Shown piece by piece: positions 15,279 to 23,255 of a DNA stretch of 64,000 bases. The translations under genes were made by a program, and so were the position numbers. Origin of the DNA: a virus. Position 1 is the stretch's first letter, and every line of letters starts with the position of its first letter. The stretch is from the IMG/VR virus record IMGVR_UViG_3300037258_001185, positions 20,252-84,251 of that record; one strand, given 5' to 3'. Under the pieces are notes generated by a model, which saw nothing but the letters and a program-made list of their open reading frames with translations, did not search any database and was not told the origin of the DNA.

Positions 15279-17573
15279 TCAATTCCCCATGATGGCGGTG
15301 ACGAGGGCGCAGGCCGTATTGACGGGCACCGCGTTGCCGATCTGCTTGGTGATCTCGGTCTTCGTCCCGACGAACTCGTATTCGATCTCTCCTTCGCTGA
15401 AGCCCATCGCCCTGGCCAACTCCTTCGGATCGAGCATGCGGAAGCGGATGTCATAGCGGCGCTCGCCGGCGGCGCCCTCGACCAGTTGCACGCGGCCGGC
15501 GGCGCAGATCGTCGGCGCCGGGTCGTCGATGCTGTGCACGCGCGGCGCCTGCCCTGGCCGCTCGCCAAAGGCGGCGGCGATGAAGGCCAGCTCGCCGCGC
15601 GGCGCGGCGGTGATCGTCGGCAGCGGATCATCTGGCGAGCGGACGCGGCCCTTGTCGCCGCCGTGCGTGACCGGCATGACCAGCGCGAACTCGCCGCCCT
15701 TGGCCGTCGTCATGGTCGGCAGCGGGTCGTCGATCGCGCGCGGGCCCGGGCCGCCGGTGCTGTTCGTGACCGGGACGACGAGGCCGAAGCGTGCCTTGGT
15801 CGTGACGGTCGGCAACGGCGTCTCGGTCGAGCCGCAGGTCTCGCCCGAGCCCGAGCCGTAATAAGGGGCGATGAGGGCGTGGGCGCCGCCGTGGCCGCCC
15901 GTAGTGATCGTTGGGACCGGCTGATCAACGCTGCGCGGCGCGCCGCAAGAGGCTTGCGAAAGCACGAACGGCTGGACCACGGCGATTTGCGATTTCGTGG
16001 TCAGCGCCGGGACTGGATCGCCGATCGCCGATGGCACATTGCCATCGCGCATTGCCGAGACGAACGGCTCGACGATGCCGAACTTCCCTCCTCCGGCGTG
16101 GATGGTCTGCAGCGGGTCGTCCAGGCTGCGGCACCGCCGGCTATCGGGATCGCGCTCATGCGCTGGGTTGCCATGCGCCAAGGTCGCGATAAACGGCTCG
16201 ACGACCAGCGGCTCGCAGAGAAACTGGCCGCCGCCGGTTGTCGTGGTGATCCCGCCGACCGGATCATCGACGCTCTTCGGCGTGTTGTTGGTCCGGTTGC
16301 CGCAGACGAACGGATCGAGGCGCCATTCCTCGCCGCAGCGCGGGCATTCTGGCGACGACAAGCCTCCTGGCTCACTTCCGGCGTACCTATCGGTGAACAT
16401 CTCGCCGCAGGCCTGACAACGCCATGCGGTCGTCGGCTCCACCATATAGCCGGCGCCGCGGCAGTCAGCCGTCGGCATCGGCTCGTCGAGCGGATGCGCA
16501 CGGGTCGCGCCGTTGTCGCCATGCCGGTTCAGGATGAACGGCTCGACGACGGCCGGCCGCGCGCACCCGGGGCGCCGCTCATTCGAGGCTCCCCCCGTGG
16601 TAATCGTCATCAACGGGTCTTCGACCGAGCGCGCCGCACCGCTGCTGCTGTTCGACAGCGTGAACGGCATGGGCACAGCCAGCGCGATATGCGTGCCGCC
16701 GGCGCAGATCGCCGGGACCGGCTCGTCGATGCTTTGCGCGTCCATGTGGTTACGCAGGATGACGAGGAACGGATCAGGCCACTTGAATTTGACGGCGCCG
16801 GCGTAGATCCGCGCCAGCGTCTTCGGGCTGAGCGGCCGCTTGCGGTCGAAGATCGACTTGCCGGAGAGCGACCAGTCGATGATTTCTCGGGCCGCACGCC
16901 ATTTCTCGGTCGCATGGCCGAGCAGGTCGCCGACGGCGCCCTTGCGGCTGTGGGTCGGCGTCGGCCAGACGATGCGTTTGCCGTCCGACCGCGCCATCAG
17001 GAAGAAACGCTCGCGGGTCGTCGCGTCGCCAAAGTCGGCAGCGTTCAGGACGCGCCACTCAACCTTGAACCCGGCGCCGCGCAGCGCGTTGACCCAGGCG
17101 AGGAAATACTCGCCCTCATGGCGCTTTGACGGCCGGCCAGTGCGCAGGTTGACCCTCCCCCAGCGCACAAATTCCGGGACGTTCTCGACGATCAGTCGCT
17201 TGATCCTGAGCTCGGTGCACCAGTGGATGATCGCCCACGGGTCCATGCGCTGCTGGTCGTTGATCGGCTTGCCGCCGCGGGCGCGCGAGTGATAGGTGCA
17301 GCTCGGGCTCGCCATCAGCAGGTCGAGCTTGCCCTCGGGGACCAGTTCGATCGGCTTGGCGACATTGACGTCCTGGCAATAGTGACGCGCCTCCGGGTGA
17401 TTGCGGCTGTGGGATTCAATGGCGAGCGGCCAATGGTTGACGGCACAAAGGTCCATCCGGTAGCCAAGGCCGAGCAGAGCCCGGCGCGCGCCGGTCGAAC
17501 TGCCGCCAGCTCCGCAAAACAGATCGGCGACTAGCGCGGTGCGGGTCGGGGCCGGGAGCGTGTCATGCGGCAT
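15279..17573 (-). CDS. DNA cytosine-5 methyltransferase with repeated central domain
   Basis: 764 aa, nearly twice a usual C5 enzyme. Motif I is DLFCGAGGSSTG (residues 17-28); the catalytic loop is ASPSCTYHSRARGG (about 88-101), the phage variant with Ser-Cys replacing Pro-Cys; motif VI is ENVPEF (about 128); motif X is QIGNAVPVNTA near the C-terminus. The extra length comes from about eleven copies of a D-(E/D)-P-x-P-T-I-T-T unit between motifs VIII and IX, where target recognition sits. It likely protects DNA against restriction; the target is unknown. It overlaps the upstream gene by 11 nt. Confidence 0.9.
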   Translation of the reverse strand: MPHDTLPAPTRTALVADLFCGAGGSSTGARRALLGLGYRMDLCAVNHWPLAIESHSRNHPEARHYCQDVNVAKPIELVPEGKLDLLMASPSCTYHSRARGGKPINDQQRMDPWAIIHWCTELRIKRLIVENVPEFVRWGRVNLRTGRPSKRHEGEYFLAWVNALRGAGFKVEWRVLNAADFGDATTRERFFLMARSDGKRIVWPTPTHSRKGAVGDLLGHATEKWRAAREIIDWSLSGKSIFDRKRPLSPKTLARIYAGAVKFKWPDPFLVILRNHMDAQSIDEPVPAICAGGTHIALAVPMPFTLSNSSSGAARSVEDPLMTITTGGASNERRPGCARPAVVEPFILNRHGDNGATRAHPLDEPMPTADCRGAGYMVEPTTAWRCQACGEMFTDRYAGSEPGGLSSPECPRCGEEWRLDPFVCGNRTNNTPKSVDDPVGGITTTTGGGQFLCEPLVVEPFIATLAHGNPAHERDPDSRRCRSLDDPLQTIHAGGGKFGIVEPFVSAMRDGNVPSAIGDPVPALTTKSQIAVVQPFVLSQASCGAPRSVDQPVPTITTGGHGGAHALIAPYYGSGSGETCGSTETPLPTVTTKARFGLVVPVTNSTGGPGPRAIDDPLPTMTTAKGGEFALVMPVTHGGDKGRVRSPDDPLPTITAAPRGELAFIAAAFGERPGQAPRVHSIDDPAPTICAAGRVQLVEGAAGERRYDIRFRMLDPKELARAMGFSEGEIEYEFVGTKTEITKQIGNAVPVNTACALVTAIMGN
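15502..16736 (-). repeat. Eleven degenerate repeats within the C5 methyltransferase
   Basis: In protein order the repeated core reads IDEPVPAICAG, VEDPLMTITTG, LDEPMPTADCRG, VDDPVGGITTT, LDDPLQTIHAG, IGDPVPALTTK, VDQPVPTITTG, TETPLPTVTTK, IDDPLPTMTTA, PDDPLPTITAA and IDDPAPTICAAG, with VEPFV-like segments between. Units are 90-180 nt apart. Boundaries are approximate. Confidence 0.75.
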
Positions 17574-18153
17574 GATCGGCTCCCGTCTCCGGAGCGGCCA
17601 GCGGCCGGTTTAGCCGCTCACAGAGGGCTTCGGTCTCGCTGCTCGTCAGCGGCTCAAGCTGCTCTCCGCTTGTCGCGATGTTGCCGATATCGGCCATCGT
17701 TGGACCGGCAGGGGGAATCGTCACGACGCAGACCGGCCAGTCTACCGAGCCGCCGAAATCGCTCGCGATGGACTGAAACAGCCGCAGCCCCGCCAGGACT
17801 GCAGCCAACTCGCGATCATGCAGGACTGCAGCCCACTCGCGATCATGCAGCGCCAGCTCGTCACCGGCAAACTCGGCTGGGATTGGCAGCTTCGGCAGAC
17901 CAGCGCTATAGAGCGCGTGCGCCGCCGGACTGCCGACGGCCGCAAACTTGTTATAGTCGGGCTGGTAATCTTCGGGGATCTCGACCGCCTCGGTGATCGC
18001 GGTCGCCCGGGCGTTGTCGTAATCGTTTTCGGCGAAATCCCAATTGTCGTTGTCGATCACGCCGCGGCACGCCGTCGCCAAATCCGGCGCCTCGACGACC
18101 TCGTGCTTGTAGACGGGCAGCAGGTATTGCGCCTCGATGACGAATTTGGGCAT
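17563..18153 (-). CDS. Hypothetical protein
   Basis: 196 aa. The N-terminus FVIEAQYLLPVYKHEVVEA, then DLATACRGVIDNDNWDFAEN, has a beta-strand then helix pattern common in small phage proteins. The middle contains a 9-residue tandem duplication (HDREWAAVL HDRELAAVL) from a 27-bp repeat. No family is recognised. It follows an AAGGGAAAGG-like leader and precedes the C5 methyltransferase. Confidence 0.6.
   Translation of the reverse strand: MPKFVIEAQYLLPVYKHEVVEAPDLATACRGVIDNDNWDFAENDYDNARATAITEAVEIPEDYQPDYNKFAAVGSPAAHALYSAGLPKLPIPAEFAGDELALHDREWAAVLHDRELAAVLAGLRLFQSIASDFGGSVDWPVCVVTIPPAGPTMADIGNIATSGEQLEPLTSSETEALCERLNRPLAAPETGADHAA
17794..17847 (-). repeat. 27-bp tandem duplication
   Basis: Two copies of a 27-bp unit beginning CAGGACTGCAGCC (17794-17820 and 17821-17847) differ at one base. 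The unit is in frame and encodes nine residues of the surrounding protein, so it looks like a recent slippage event. Confidence 0.9.
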
Positions 18154-18176
18154 GGCAGATTCTCCAAGGGAAAGGA

Positions 18177-18395
18177 TCAGGCGGCCGGCTTCAGCGCTCG
18201 CTCAATGATGTGCATTGCGTCGCCGTAGCGCCGCCACTCGGCGGCGGTCAGGACGACGTGATATTCGGCGGCATCGGGCACATCAAAATCGGCCTTTGCC
18301 TGCTCGGGATAGATTTGCCTATCGAGAGCGGCCTCGACATCGCCAAGCGCCTCAAAGGCCTCGGCCAGCGGGTTCGTCGGTGTAGTTTTGGGCAT
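18177..18395 (-). CDS. Small hypothetical protein, first gene of the 18.4 kb leftward operon
   Basis: 72 aa. LAEAFEALGDVEAALDRQIY and VVLTAAEWRRYGDAMHIIER are helical. ATG 18395 follows CCCGAGG at a suitable distance and lies about 40 nt from the promoter's -10. No family is recognised. Confidence 0.6.
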   Translation of the reverse strand: MPKTTPTNPLAEAFEALGDVEAALDRQIYPEQAKADFDVPDAAEYHVVLTAAEWRRYGDAMHIIERALKPAA

Positions 18396-18434
18396 CTTGG
18401 CCTCGGGAAGGGAAAAGCAAAACTCAACAGCGCA

Positions 18435-18492
18435 ACAATAACATATTGCGGGTTCCCGTCAACAAAAAGCGCACTATACGCGCTTTTTGTTG
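18435..18492 (-). promoter_or_regulatory. Leftward promoter with palindromic operator (unit 2)
   Basis: Minus strand: -35 TTGACG (18462-18457), 16-bp spacer, -10 TATTGT (18440-18435), leader GTTGAGTTTTGC. The palindrome is perfect with 13-bp arms, CAACAAAAAGCGC and GCGCTTTTTGTTG around ACTATAC (18460-18492), and overlaps the -35. It should drive the methyltransferase operon down to 13.7 kb. Confidence 0.85.
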
Positions 18493-18690
18493 CTGGCTCT
18501 GCGGCCTTGCCAGGGCGCTCGGCCCGTGGCATAAGGAGCGACTCCTTGGAAGGGAGTCGGCGCCTTAAGCAAGCGCCATCGGGCTCCCCGGCTCGGCTCA
18601 ACACGGGACCGGGGCCTCGGCGGGCCGAGGATTGGCAGAGACGGGCGCGTTCGCGCGACGCCCCAAGCCTTCCTCGGCCCCGCCCGATCA
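18493..18690. other. Non-coding structured region
   Basis: No convincing gene lies between 18396 and 19011. Within it, hairpins stack closely: CGACTCC/GGAGTCG near 18540, GGCGC/GCGCC near 18558, and GC-rich pairs through 18650. This could be a small RNA, a replication origin or leader structure; nothing distinguishes these. Confidence 0.35.
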
Positions 18691-18726
18691 TCTCCGAATA
18701 AAGTTGAGGCGATTTCTCTTCGCGTT

Positions 18727-18765
18727 CCGGGAATCATCCCGGACACTGTGAAAATTCTCAATCGA
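18727..18765 (+). promoter_or_regulatory. Inverted repeat and shared 16-bp motif upstream of a rightward block
   Basis: CCGGGA-ATCA-TCCCGG (18727-18742) is a perfect inverted repeat. Eight bases downstream, GAAAATTCTCAATCGA (18750-18765) is identical to 28737-28752 upstream of the terminase block; here it also forms TTCTC-AATC-GAGAA. It is probably a regulator or sigma-factor site for rightward transcription. No classical sigma-70 boxes are evident. Confidence 0.5.
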
Positions 18766-19011
18766 GAACTCCGAGTGGGCAGGGGAGGACGCCATGCGCG
18801 CGATCTGATTCCTGAGCCGGCGGCAACCGATGAATCCGGGCGCTCTCTGGATCGCCAAGGTGCGGTCCAAGATGTCAGGTGGAGGGCGCCGCCGGGGCAA
18901 GCGCTTGGTGCCTAATGCCAGCGCCTCGAACGCCGGATGGATTCCAGGCGTGACGGCCGCCAGAGGCGGCGCTCCATGCTACGTCGACTTCACGCCAGCG
19001 GAGTAAACGCG

Positions 19012-19341
19012 ATGGACAACCTGTTCGAAGGTGAGCCGGACGCCCGGCAGACTGACGCGCCGGTGACGGCGCCGCAGCATTCGCTGTTCCGCAAGCGCTA
19101 CCGCAAGTTGACGGAACCCGAGGTCGCGCTGCAGGACGCCATCAAGGACAAGGCCGATGAGCTCGCGGTGCTGATCGGCCTCCTCAATCCGGCCACCGCC
19201 AATCGGCTCGGCGTCCATTCCGTGACGACCGGATGCTCGCTTGCGATTGAGCTGGGCGACCGCGATCCCGCGAACGTGACGCTGGCCATTCGCCACCTTG
19301 AGGACGCCGTCTATCGCGCCGTCAAAGCACTGACTGCATAG
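19012..19341 (+). CDS. Acb2/Tad1-like protein, candidate cyclic-nucleotide sponge
   Basis: 109 aa from ATG 19012 (GCGGAG upstream). RYRKLTEPEVALQDAIKDKA followed by DELAVLI, then a C-terminal LAIRHLEDAVYRAVKALTA, fits the helical hairpin of the Acb2/Tad1 family. Phage members of that family bind signalling nucleotides and block CBASS or Thoeris. An insertion of about 25 residues (ATANRLGVHSVTTGCSLAIE) separates the helices and is longer than in typical members. The assignment rests on motif memory only. It is the first gene of the block with the ECF sigma factor. Confidence 0.6.
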   Translation: MDNLFEGEPDARQTDAPVTAPQHSLFRKRYRKLTEPEVALQDAIKDKADELAVLIGLLNPATANRLGVHSVTTGCSLAIELGDRDPANVTLAIRHLEDAVYRAVKALTA

Positions 19342-19350
19342 GCGACGCCA

Positions 19351-19830
19351 ATGTCGGGGGCGCGAGCGTTCGCAGATGCCGAGCTGATCGAGCACCTGCC
19401 GCGCTTGCGCCGCTACGCGCTGGCGCTGACGAGAGACGGCGATCGAGCCGACGACCTGGTGCAGGACACGATCATGCGCGCGCTCGACAAGCATGAGCTA
19501 TGGCGGCCCGGCAGCAGCCTGCGCGCATGGCTTTTCACGCTCTTACACAACACCTACGTCAACCAGATCAGGGCCATCAAAAGGCGCCCCGAGACGGTCG
19601 AGTTGACCGAGACGAACGGCGGTTCCCGGCCGGCGGCGGCCGAAGGGCTGCTATTCGCGAACGATCTCGCCTCGATCATTTCGGGCCTCGATATCAGCAC
19701 GCGCCGGCTGCTGGCGCTGATCTCCGACGGTCACTCCTACGAGGCGGTAGCCGGCATGCTCGACGTTCCGACCGGAACTGTCCGATCGCGCCTCTCTCGC
19801 GTCCGCGCCATGCTTTCGGGGGCCGCATGA
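19351..19830 (+). CDS. ECF-type RNA polymerase sigma factor
   Basis: 159 aa. Region 2 is clear: LPRLRRYALALTRDGDRADD, LVQDTIMRALDKHELW and LRAWLFTLLHNTYVNQIR (residues about 15-75). Region 4 has the HTH SYEAVAGMLDVPTGTVRSRL and SRVRAML (about 130-155). This is the general alphaproteobacterial ECF layout, without an extra C-terminal domain. It would redirect host RNA polymerase to phage promoters; no adjacent anti-sigma factor is recognisable. It overlaps the ParB-like gene by 4 nt. Confidence 0.9.
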   Translation: MSGARAFADAELIEHLPRLRRYALALTRDGDRADDLVQDTIMRALDKHELWRPGSSLRAWLFTLLHNTYVNQIRAIKRRPETVELTETNGGSRPAAAEGLLFANDLASIISGLDISTRRLLALISDGHSYEAVAGMLDVPTGTVRSRLSRVRAMLSGAA

Positions 19831-20606
19831 ATCTTGGTGACAAGCCTGAGTTGCGGTGGCTCCCCGTCGACTGCCTGTCGGTCGACAACCGCTATCAGCG
19901 AACGCTCAACACCCGCGCCGGCAGGAAGCTCGTCGCCGAGATCGTCGCGAATTTCGCATGGTCCGCCTTCCAGGCGATCCTCGCGACGCCAGCCGGAGCC
20001 GGTTGGCTGATCGTTGATGGACAGCATCGCGTTGAGGCGGCTCGCCAGTTGGGTATCGCGGAGGTGCCGGCCGTTGTCGTCACCTCGGTCAGCGTCGTCG
20101 AGCAGGCCCTGGCCTTCGTGACCGCAAACAAACAGCGCGTCGCCGTCAACAACTACGCGCTGCATCACGCGGCCGTGGTCGGCGGCGATCCGCTTGCGAC
20201 CGAGGTCGACCGGGTGTGCCGCGAGGCCGGCGTCTCGGTGCCCCGCTATCCCATACCGGAGATCAACCTTGTGCCGGGCCAGACGCTCGCGCTCAGCACA
20301 ATCACCAGCCTCGTCAAAAATGACGCGGCGCTTGCGACTCTAACGCTGCGCTGTCTCGCCGAAGCCTACCGCCGCACTAAGGGAGCGCTCCGCGCGCCGA
20401 CGATCGCCGCCGCGGCTCTGGTGCTGGAAAGGCGCCCAAAGCCAGACCGGCCGGCCTCGGCCGGCATCATCACCAGTTTTCTCAGCCAGCGCACCTCAGC
20501 CGATCTGGCTATCGAGGCCCTGAAGCATCGCGGTAAGTACGGGGGCACGATGAAGGAAGCCATCGCCGGCATGCTGCGCCGCCGCGTCGAGGCGCCGCGC
20601 CGGTGA
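19827..20606 (+). CDS. ParB-like nuclease domain protein
   Basis: 259 aa. The N-terminal ParB/sulfiredoxin-type domain shows LRWLPVDCLSVDNRYQR, then LIVDGQHRVEAARQLGI and EVPAVVV (residues about 9-90), the DGQHR-type motif replacing GxHR. The C-terminal part is helical and may bind DNA (ALKHRGKYGGTMKEAIAGM). Phage proteins of this class may act as nucleases or nucleotide-dependent switches rather than in segregation; no ParA is nearby. Confidence 0.75.
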   Translation: MNLGDKPELRWLPVDCLSVDNRYQRTLNTRAGRKLVAEIVANFAWSAFQAILATPAGAGWLIVDGQHRVEAARQLGIAEVPAVVVTSVSVVEQALAFVTANKQRVAVNNYALHHAAVVGGDPLATEVDRVCREAGVSVPRYPIPEINLVPGQTLALSTITSLVKNDAALATLTLRCLAEAYRRTKGALRAPTIAAAALVLERRPKPDRPASAGIITSFLSQRTSADLAIEALKHRGKYGGTMKEAIAGMLRRRVEAPRR

Positions 20607-20887
20607 GCGCCTTCATCGTCGCCACCGCGGCCGACAAGCTGCGCGCCTTCGACGACCTCGATCCCGCACTGCGCGAACTGATCGATTACGGACCCTTCAA
20701 TCCGGACAGCGTCTTCATCATGCGCCAGATGCAGAGCGACCTTGGCGTGGCCGAAACGGCGCGTCGGATGCGCGCGCAGATCGCCGAGACGCCGGAGACC
20801 TGGGCCGCGAACACCGCGCACGCCTGGAAACCCGAGCGAGGCAGTCCGCTCGCCGGCAGGGCGCCCAATCGGAGGAACGCCGCATGA
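20603..20887 (+). CDS. Small hypothetical protein (GTG start)
   Basis: 94 aa; GTG 20603 overlaps the previous stop. LRAFDDLDPALRELIDYGPF, then VFIMRQMQSDLGVAETARRM, are helical. The C-terminus is basic. No family is recognised. Confidence 0.55.
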   Translation: MSAFIVATAADKLRAFDDLDPALRELIDYGPFNPDSVFIMRQMQSDLGVAETARRMRAQIAETPETWAANTAHAWKPERGSPLAGRAPNRRNAA

Positions 20888-21375
20888 GCACGGGCCTTTG
20901 GGGATTCCCGGCCAGCGGTCAGAAGGGTCGCTGGACCGCTCTCGTCGAGCCGATGGTGTCGCGCGCGACACGCTTCCACACCCTGAAACGCTCCCACGCG
21001 AGCGACGGAACGGCTGTCATGCGCCGCGTCGGCGAGGGACCGACCGCGCAAAACGTCATAGAGGCGGTGCGCGAATACGAGATCCGCTTCGAGCTCGTCC
21101 AAATCGAGGAAGGGGGGCCCTTAAGCGAGCCGACGATCGTCGGGAGGTCGCACGATGGCCTCAGCCTCAACGGCACCGACGACGTACGCGATTTCCTCCA
21201 GGCGATCGTCGACTGCGCCGCTCAGATGGGGATCGAGGCAACCGAGGCGGCCAAGCTCGACCTGACCGGCGAACTCGACGCCACCCTCAACCACCTCGAC
21301 GACATGCGCCGCCTCGCCATGGGCGATAAATACGCCGGCCAGGTGCGGAAAACGCCTAAGGAACGCCGAGGATGA
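20884..21375 (+). CDS. Hypothetical protein
   Basis: 163 aa. The middle (AQNVIEAVREYEIRFELVQI) and DFLQAIVDCAAQMGIEATEA are well-patterned helices and strands; the tail DDMRRLAMGDKYAGQVRK is basic. ATGA overlap with the upstream gene. No family is recognised. Confidence 0.55.
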   Translation: MSTGLWGFPASGQKGRWTALVEPMVSRATRFHTLKRSHASDGTAVMRRVGEGPTAQNVIEAVREYEIRFELVQIEEGGPLSEPTIVGRSHDGLSLNGTDDVRDFLQAIVDCAAQMGIEATEAAKLDLTGELDATLNHLDDMRRLAMGDKYAGQVRKTPKERRG

Positions 21376-21575
21376 CGGCAAAAGGTCTCCCTGCGCAGCT
21401 CGCCGACATCGACGGCGAGGCGGAACCCGATCCTGACATCGGGGGCGCGACGGTGACCCACGACCCCATGCAGAGCCGCCAGACCGGAATGAGCGACCTG
21501 CTCGACGCCACCCTCAACTGCTCTCAGATCGTCATACTCGACGGCGAGACCGACAGGGGGGCGCACAAGGAATGA
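21372..21575 (+). CDS. Small hypothetical protein
   Basis: 67 aa, acidic, with few hydrophobic segments (DLLDATLNCSQIVILDGE at the end). Overlaps of 4 nt on both sides keep it in the operon. No family is recognised. Confidence 0.5.
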   Translation: MTAKGLPAQLADIDGEAEPDPDIGGATVTHDPMQSRQTGMSDLLDATLNCSQIVILDGETDRGAHKE

Positions 21576-21754
21576 TCGCGGAATTGCTGCACTACGCCGT
21601 CGGCTTTGTCCTGATGATGGCAGCCGCAAAGTGCACCGCGATCGCCTGGTGGCTGACGACACCAATCGGCCGCGCTCGCTGGGACAAGGTGTATCAGGCC
21701 GAAGTGGAGAGACGGCGCGTCAACAAGCTGATCCGCGAAAGCCTCAGGCGATGA
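21572..21754 (+). CDS. Small single-pass membrane protein
   Basis: 60 aa. One hydrophobic span (LLHYAVGFVLMMAAAKCTAI) is followed by a basic, charged tail (KVYQAEVERRRVNKLIRESL), a type seen in small phage membrane proteins. Function unknown. Confidence 0.55.
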   Translation: MIAELLHYAVGFVLMMAAAKCTAIAWWLTTPIGRARWDKVYQAEVERRRVNKLIRESLRR

Positions 21755-21872
21755 CGGCCGCGCGGCGGCGACGTTGCGTCCATAAAACACGCGCGTGAGT
21801 TTGGTTCAGGAGTTGGCGCGGGCTGGCCGCGTCTTGATGCCGATCGGGGGATTGGCGAAGGGGAGAGGCGTT

Positions 21873-22145
21873 ATGGGATTGCGTGACATGGTGGCGGCGG
21901 CGTCGGGCTGGCTGCATGCGCGGCGCGACACGGCCGTCCACAACAAGCTCGGCTTCATGGCGAGTTTGTTCGACCCGATGAAGGAAATGCTGGCCGAGCA
22001 CATGGCGGCGGCCGAGGCTCGGAAGCGCGAACACGAGGCGGCGGCGGCGGTGCACACGGCGCAGGCGCAGGCGCACCAGACGGCGATCGACCAGTCGGCG
22101 ATGCTGGCCGCGAACGTCGAGAAGCTGTTCACCCAGCCGCTCTGA
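21873..22145 (+). CDS. Alanine-rich coiled-coil protein
   Basis: 90 aa from ATG 21873, chosen for the GGGGAGAGG just upstream; upstream in-frame starts (21795, 21837) lack one. Residues 45-80 (HMAAAEARKREHEAAAAVHT) are an uninterrupted amphipathic helix typical of coiled coils. No family is recognised. Confidence 0.6.
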   Translation: MGLRDMVAAASGWLHARRDTAVHNKLGFMASLFDPMKEMLAEHMAAAEARKREHEAAAAVHTAQAQAHQTAIDQSAMLAANVEKLFTQPL

Positions 22146-22158
22146 GAGGGCAACGCCG

Positions 22159-22323
22159 ATGGCCTGGTTTCTCCTGGCGATTTTGGTCCTCCGTGGCTTC
22201 GGGCTGCTGGTCGAAGGCGTCGGGAAAAACCTGGTCGCCGAGCGCGCCGCGGCTTTGATTGGCGCGGCATGCTTCGGCGCCTGCGCCGGATGGCTCTACT
22301 TCGCAAGCGGGCTGTTCGCATGA
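22159..22323 (+). CDS. Tiny membrane protein
   Basis: 54 aa with GAGAGGG upstream. Two hydrophobic segments, AWFLLAILVLRGFGLLVEGV and LIGAACFGACAGWLYFASGL, flank a short polar stretch. The stop overlaps the ATG of the next gene (ATGA). A convincing short gene by composition and junctions. Confidence 0.6.
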   Translation: MAWFLLAILVLRGFGLLVEGVGKNLVAERAAALIGAACFGACAGWLYFASGLFA

Positions 22324-22925
22324 GGGGCGCCGACCTGATCGTGCCGCGCTCAACCACCGCGCTGATCCCCTACGTCGGGAACAGCCGGACGCACAGCCCG
22401 GAGCAGGTGCAGCAGATCGCGGGCTCGATCCGCGAATTCGGCTTCACCAATCCGGTGCTGATCGACCAGGACAACGGCATCATCGCCGGGCACGGCCGCG
22501 TCCTGGCCGCTCAGTTGCTTGGCCTGTCTGAAGTGCCCTGCATCGTGCTCAGCCACCTCTCGCCGGCGCAGCGGCGCGCCTACGTCATCGCCGACAACAA
22601 GCTGGCGCTCAACGCCGGCTGGGACGAGAAAATGCTCGCCCTCGAGCTCGACGAGCTGAAGGCGGGCGGCTTCGACCTCGACCTCACCGGGTTCGGCGAG
22701 GTCGAGCGCGCCGATCTGGAGTTGCGGCTGAATGATCCTGCGCCGTCGGGCGGCAATGACGCGCCGCCCGACGCGGAGCCGATGGAGTTGCGCTGGGGCA
22801 ATACCCGGCTGCCGATCACGGCGACCGAGAAACTGGCGCTGACCGGCCGGCTCGATCAGCACTTGAAGGATTTCGGCGCGCCCTACGGCTTCGTTCGGGA
22901 AGGGCTGGGGCTCGGCGCCGAATAG
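22320..22925 (+). CDS. ParB-like nuclease domain protein (paralogue A)
   Basis: 201 aa from ATG 22320. The domain is canonical for phage ParB-like proteins: IREFGFTNPVLIDQDNGIIA followed by GHGRVLAAQLLGLSEVPCIV, then AQRRAYVIADNKLALNAGW. It is closely related to the protein at 25886, sharing most of residues 10-130. The C-terminal section diverges. Such proteins often accompany DNA methyltransferases in phages. Confidence 0.8.
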   Translation: MRGADLIVPRSTTALIPYVGNSRTHSPEQVQQIAGSIREFGFTNPVLIDQDNGIIAGHGRVLAAQLLGLSEVPCIVLSHLSPAQRRAYVIADNKLALNAGWDEKMLALELDELKAGGFDLDLTGFGEVERADLELRLNDPAPSGGNDAPPDAEPMELRWGNTRLPITATEKLALTGRLDQHLKDFGAPYGFVREGLGLGAE

Positions 22926-22928
22926 CGA

Positions 22929-23213
22929 TCAGGCCGGGCGCGGCCGGTGAGCCGCACGAACACGCTGCGCCATGGCGGCGGCGGCGTGGCACATCGGAGC
23001 GAACGCCGGCTCGCTGGCACGGGAGGCGGCCCAGCGTGCCATATCGGCGGCCAACGCGACTTCCCTGGCCGGCGTCATGTTGTCGTTCATCTGCTCCACG
23101 TCACGCCGCTGGCTCCAAACGCCAGACGCCTCAGTGCCCCTACCGAAGAACACTTGGGGCCAAGCCTGCCTAAAACCTTGGCGACGCGGACGGTCGAACA
23201 CGGCCTTTGCCAT
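22929..23213 (-). CDS. Small hypothetical protein
   Basis: 94 aa from ATG 23213 (GGGGAG upstream); ATG 23090 with GGAGCAG is an equally good alternative and would give a 53-aa protein. REVALAADMARWAASRASEP and CHAAAAMAQRVRAAHR are Ala-rich helices. It lies 45 nt behind leftward promoter unit 3. Confidence 0.5.
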   Translation of the reverse strand: MAKAVFDRPRRQGFRQAWPQVFFGRGTEASGVWSQRRDVEQMNDNMTPAREVALAADMARWAASRASEPAFAPMCHAAAAMAQRVRAAHRPRPA

Positions 23214-23255
23214 CACCAATCTCCCCTCGAACCGCAAGCAATCTCAACGCTGTGG

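Noticed and set aside
14913-17129. Long forward open frame over the C5 methyltransferase
   Set aside because: Antisense shadow; the reverse strand has all methyltransferase motifs.
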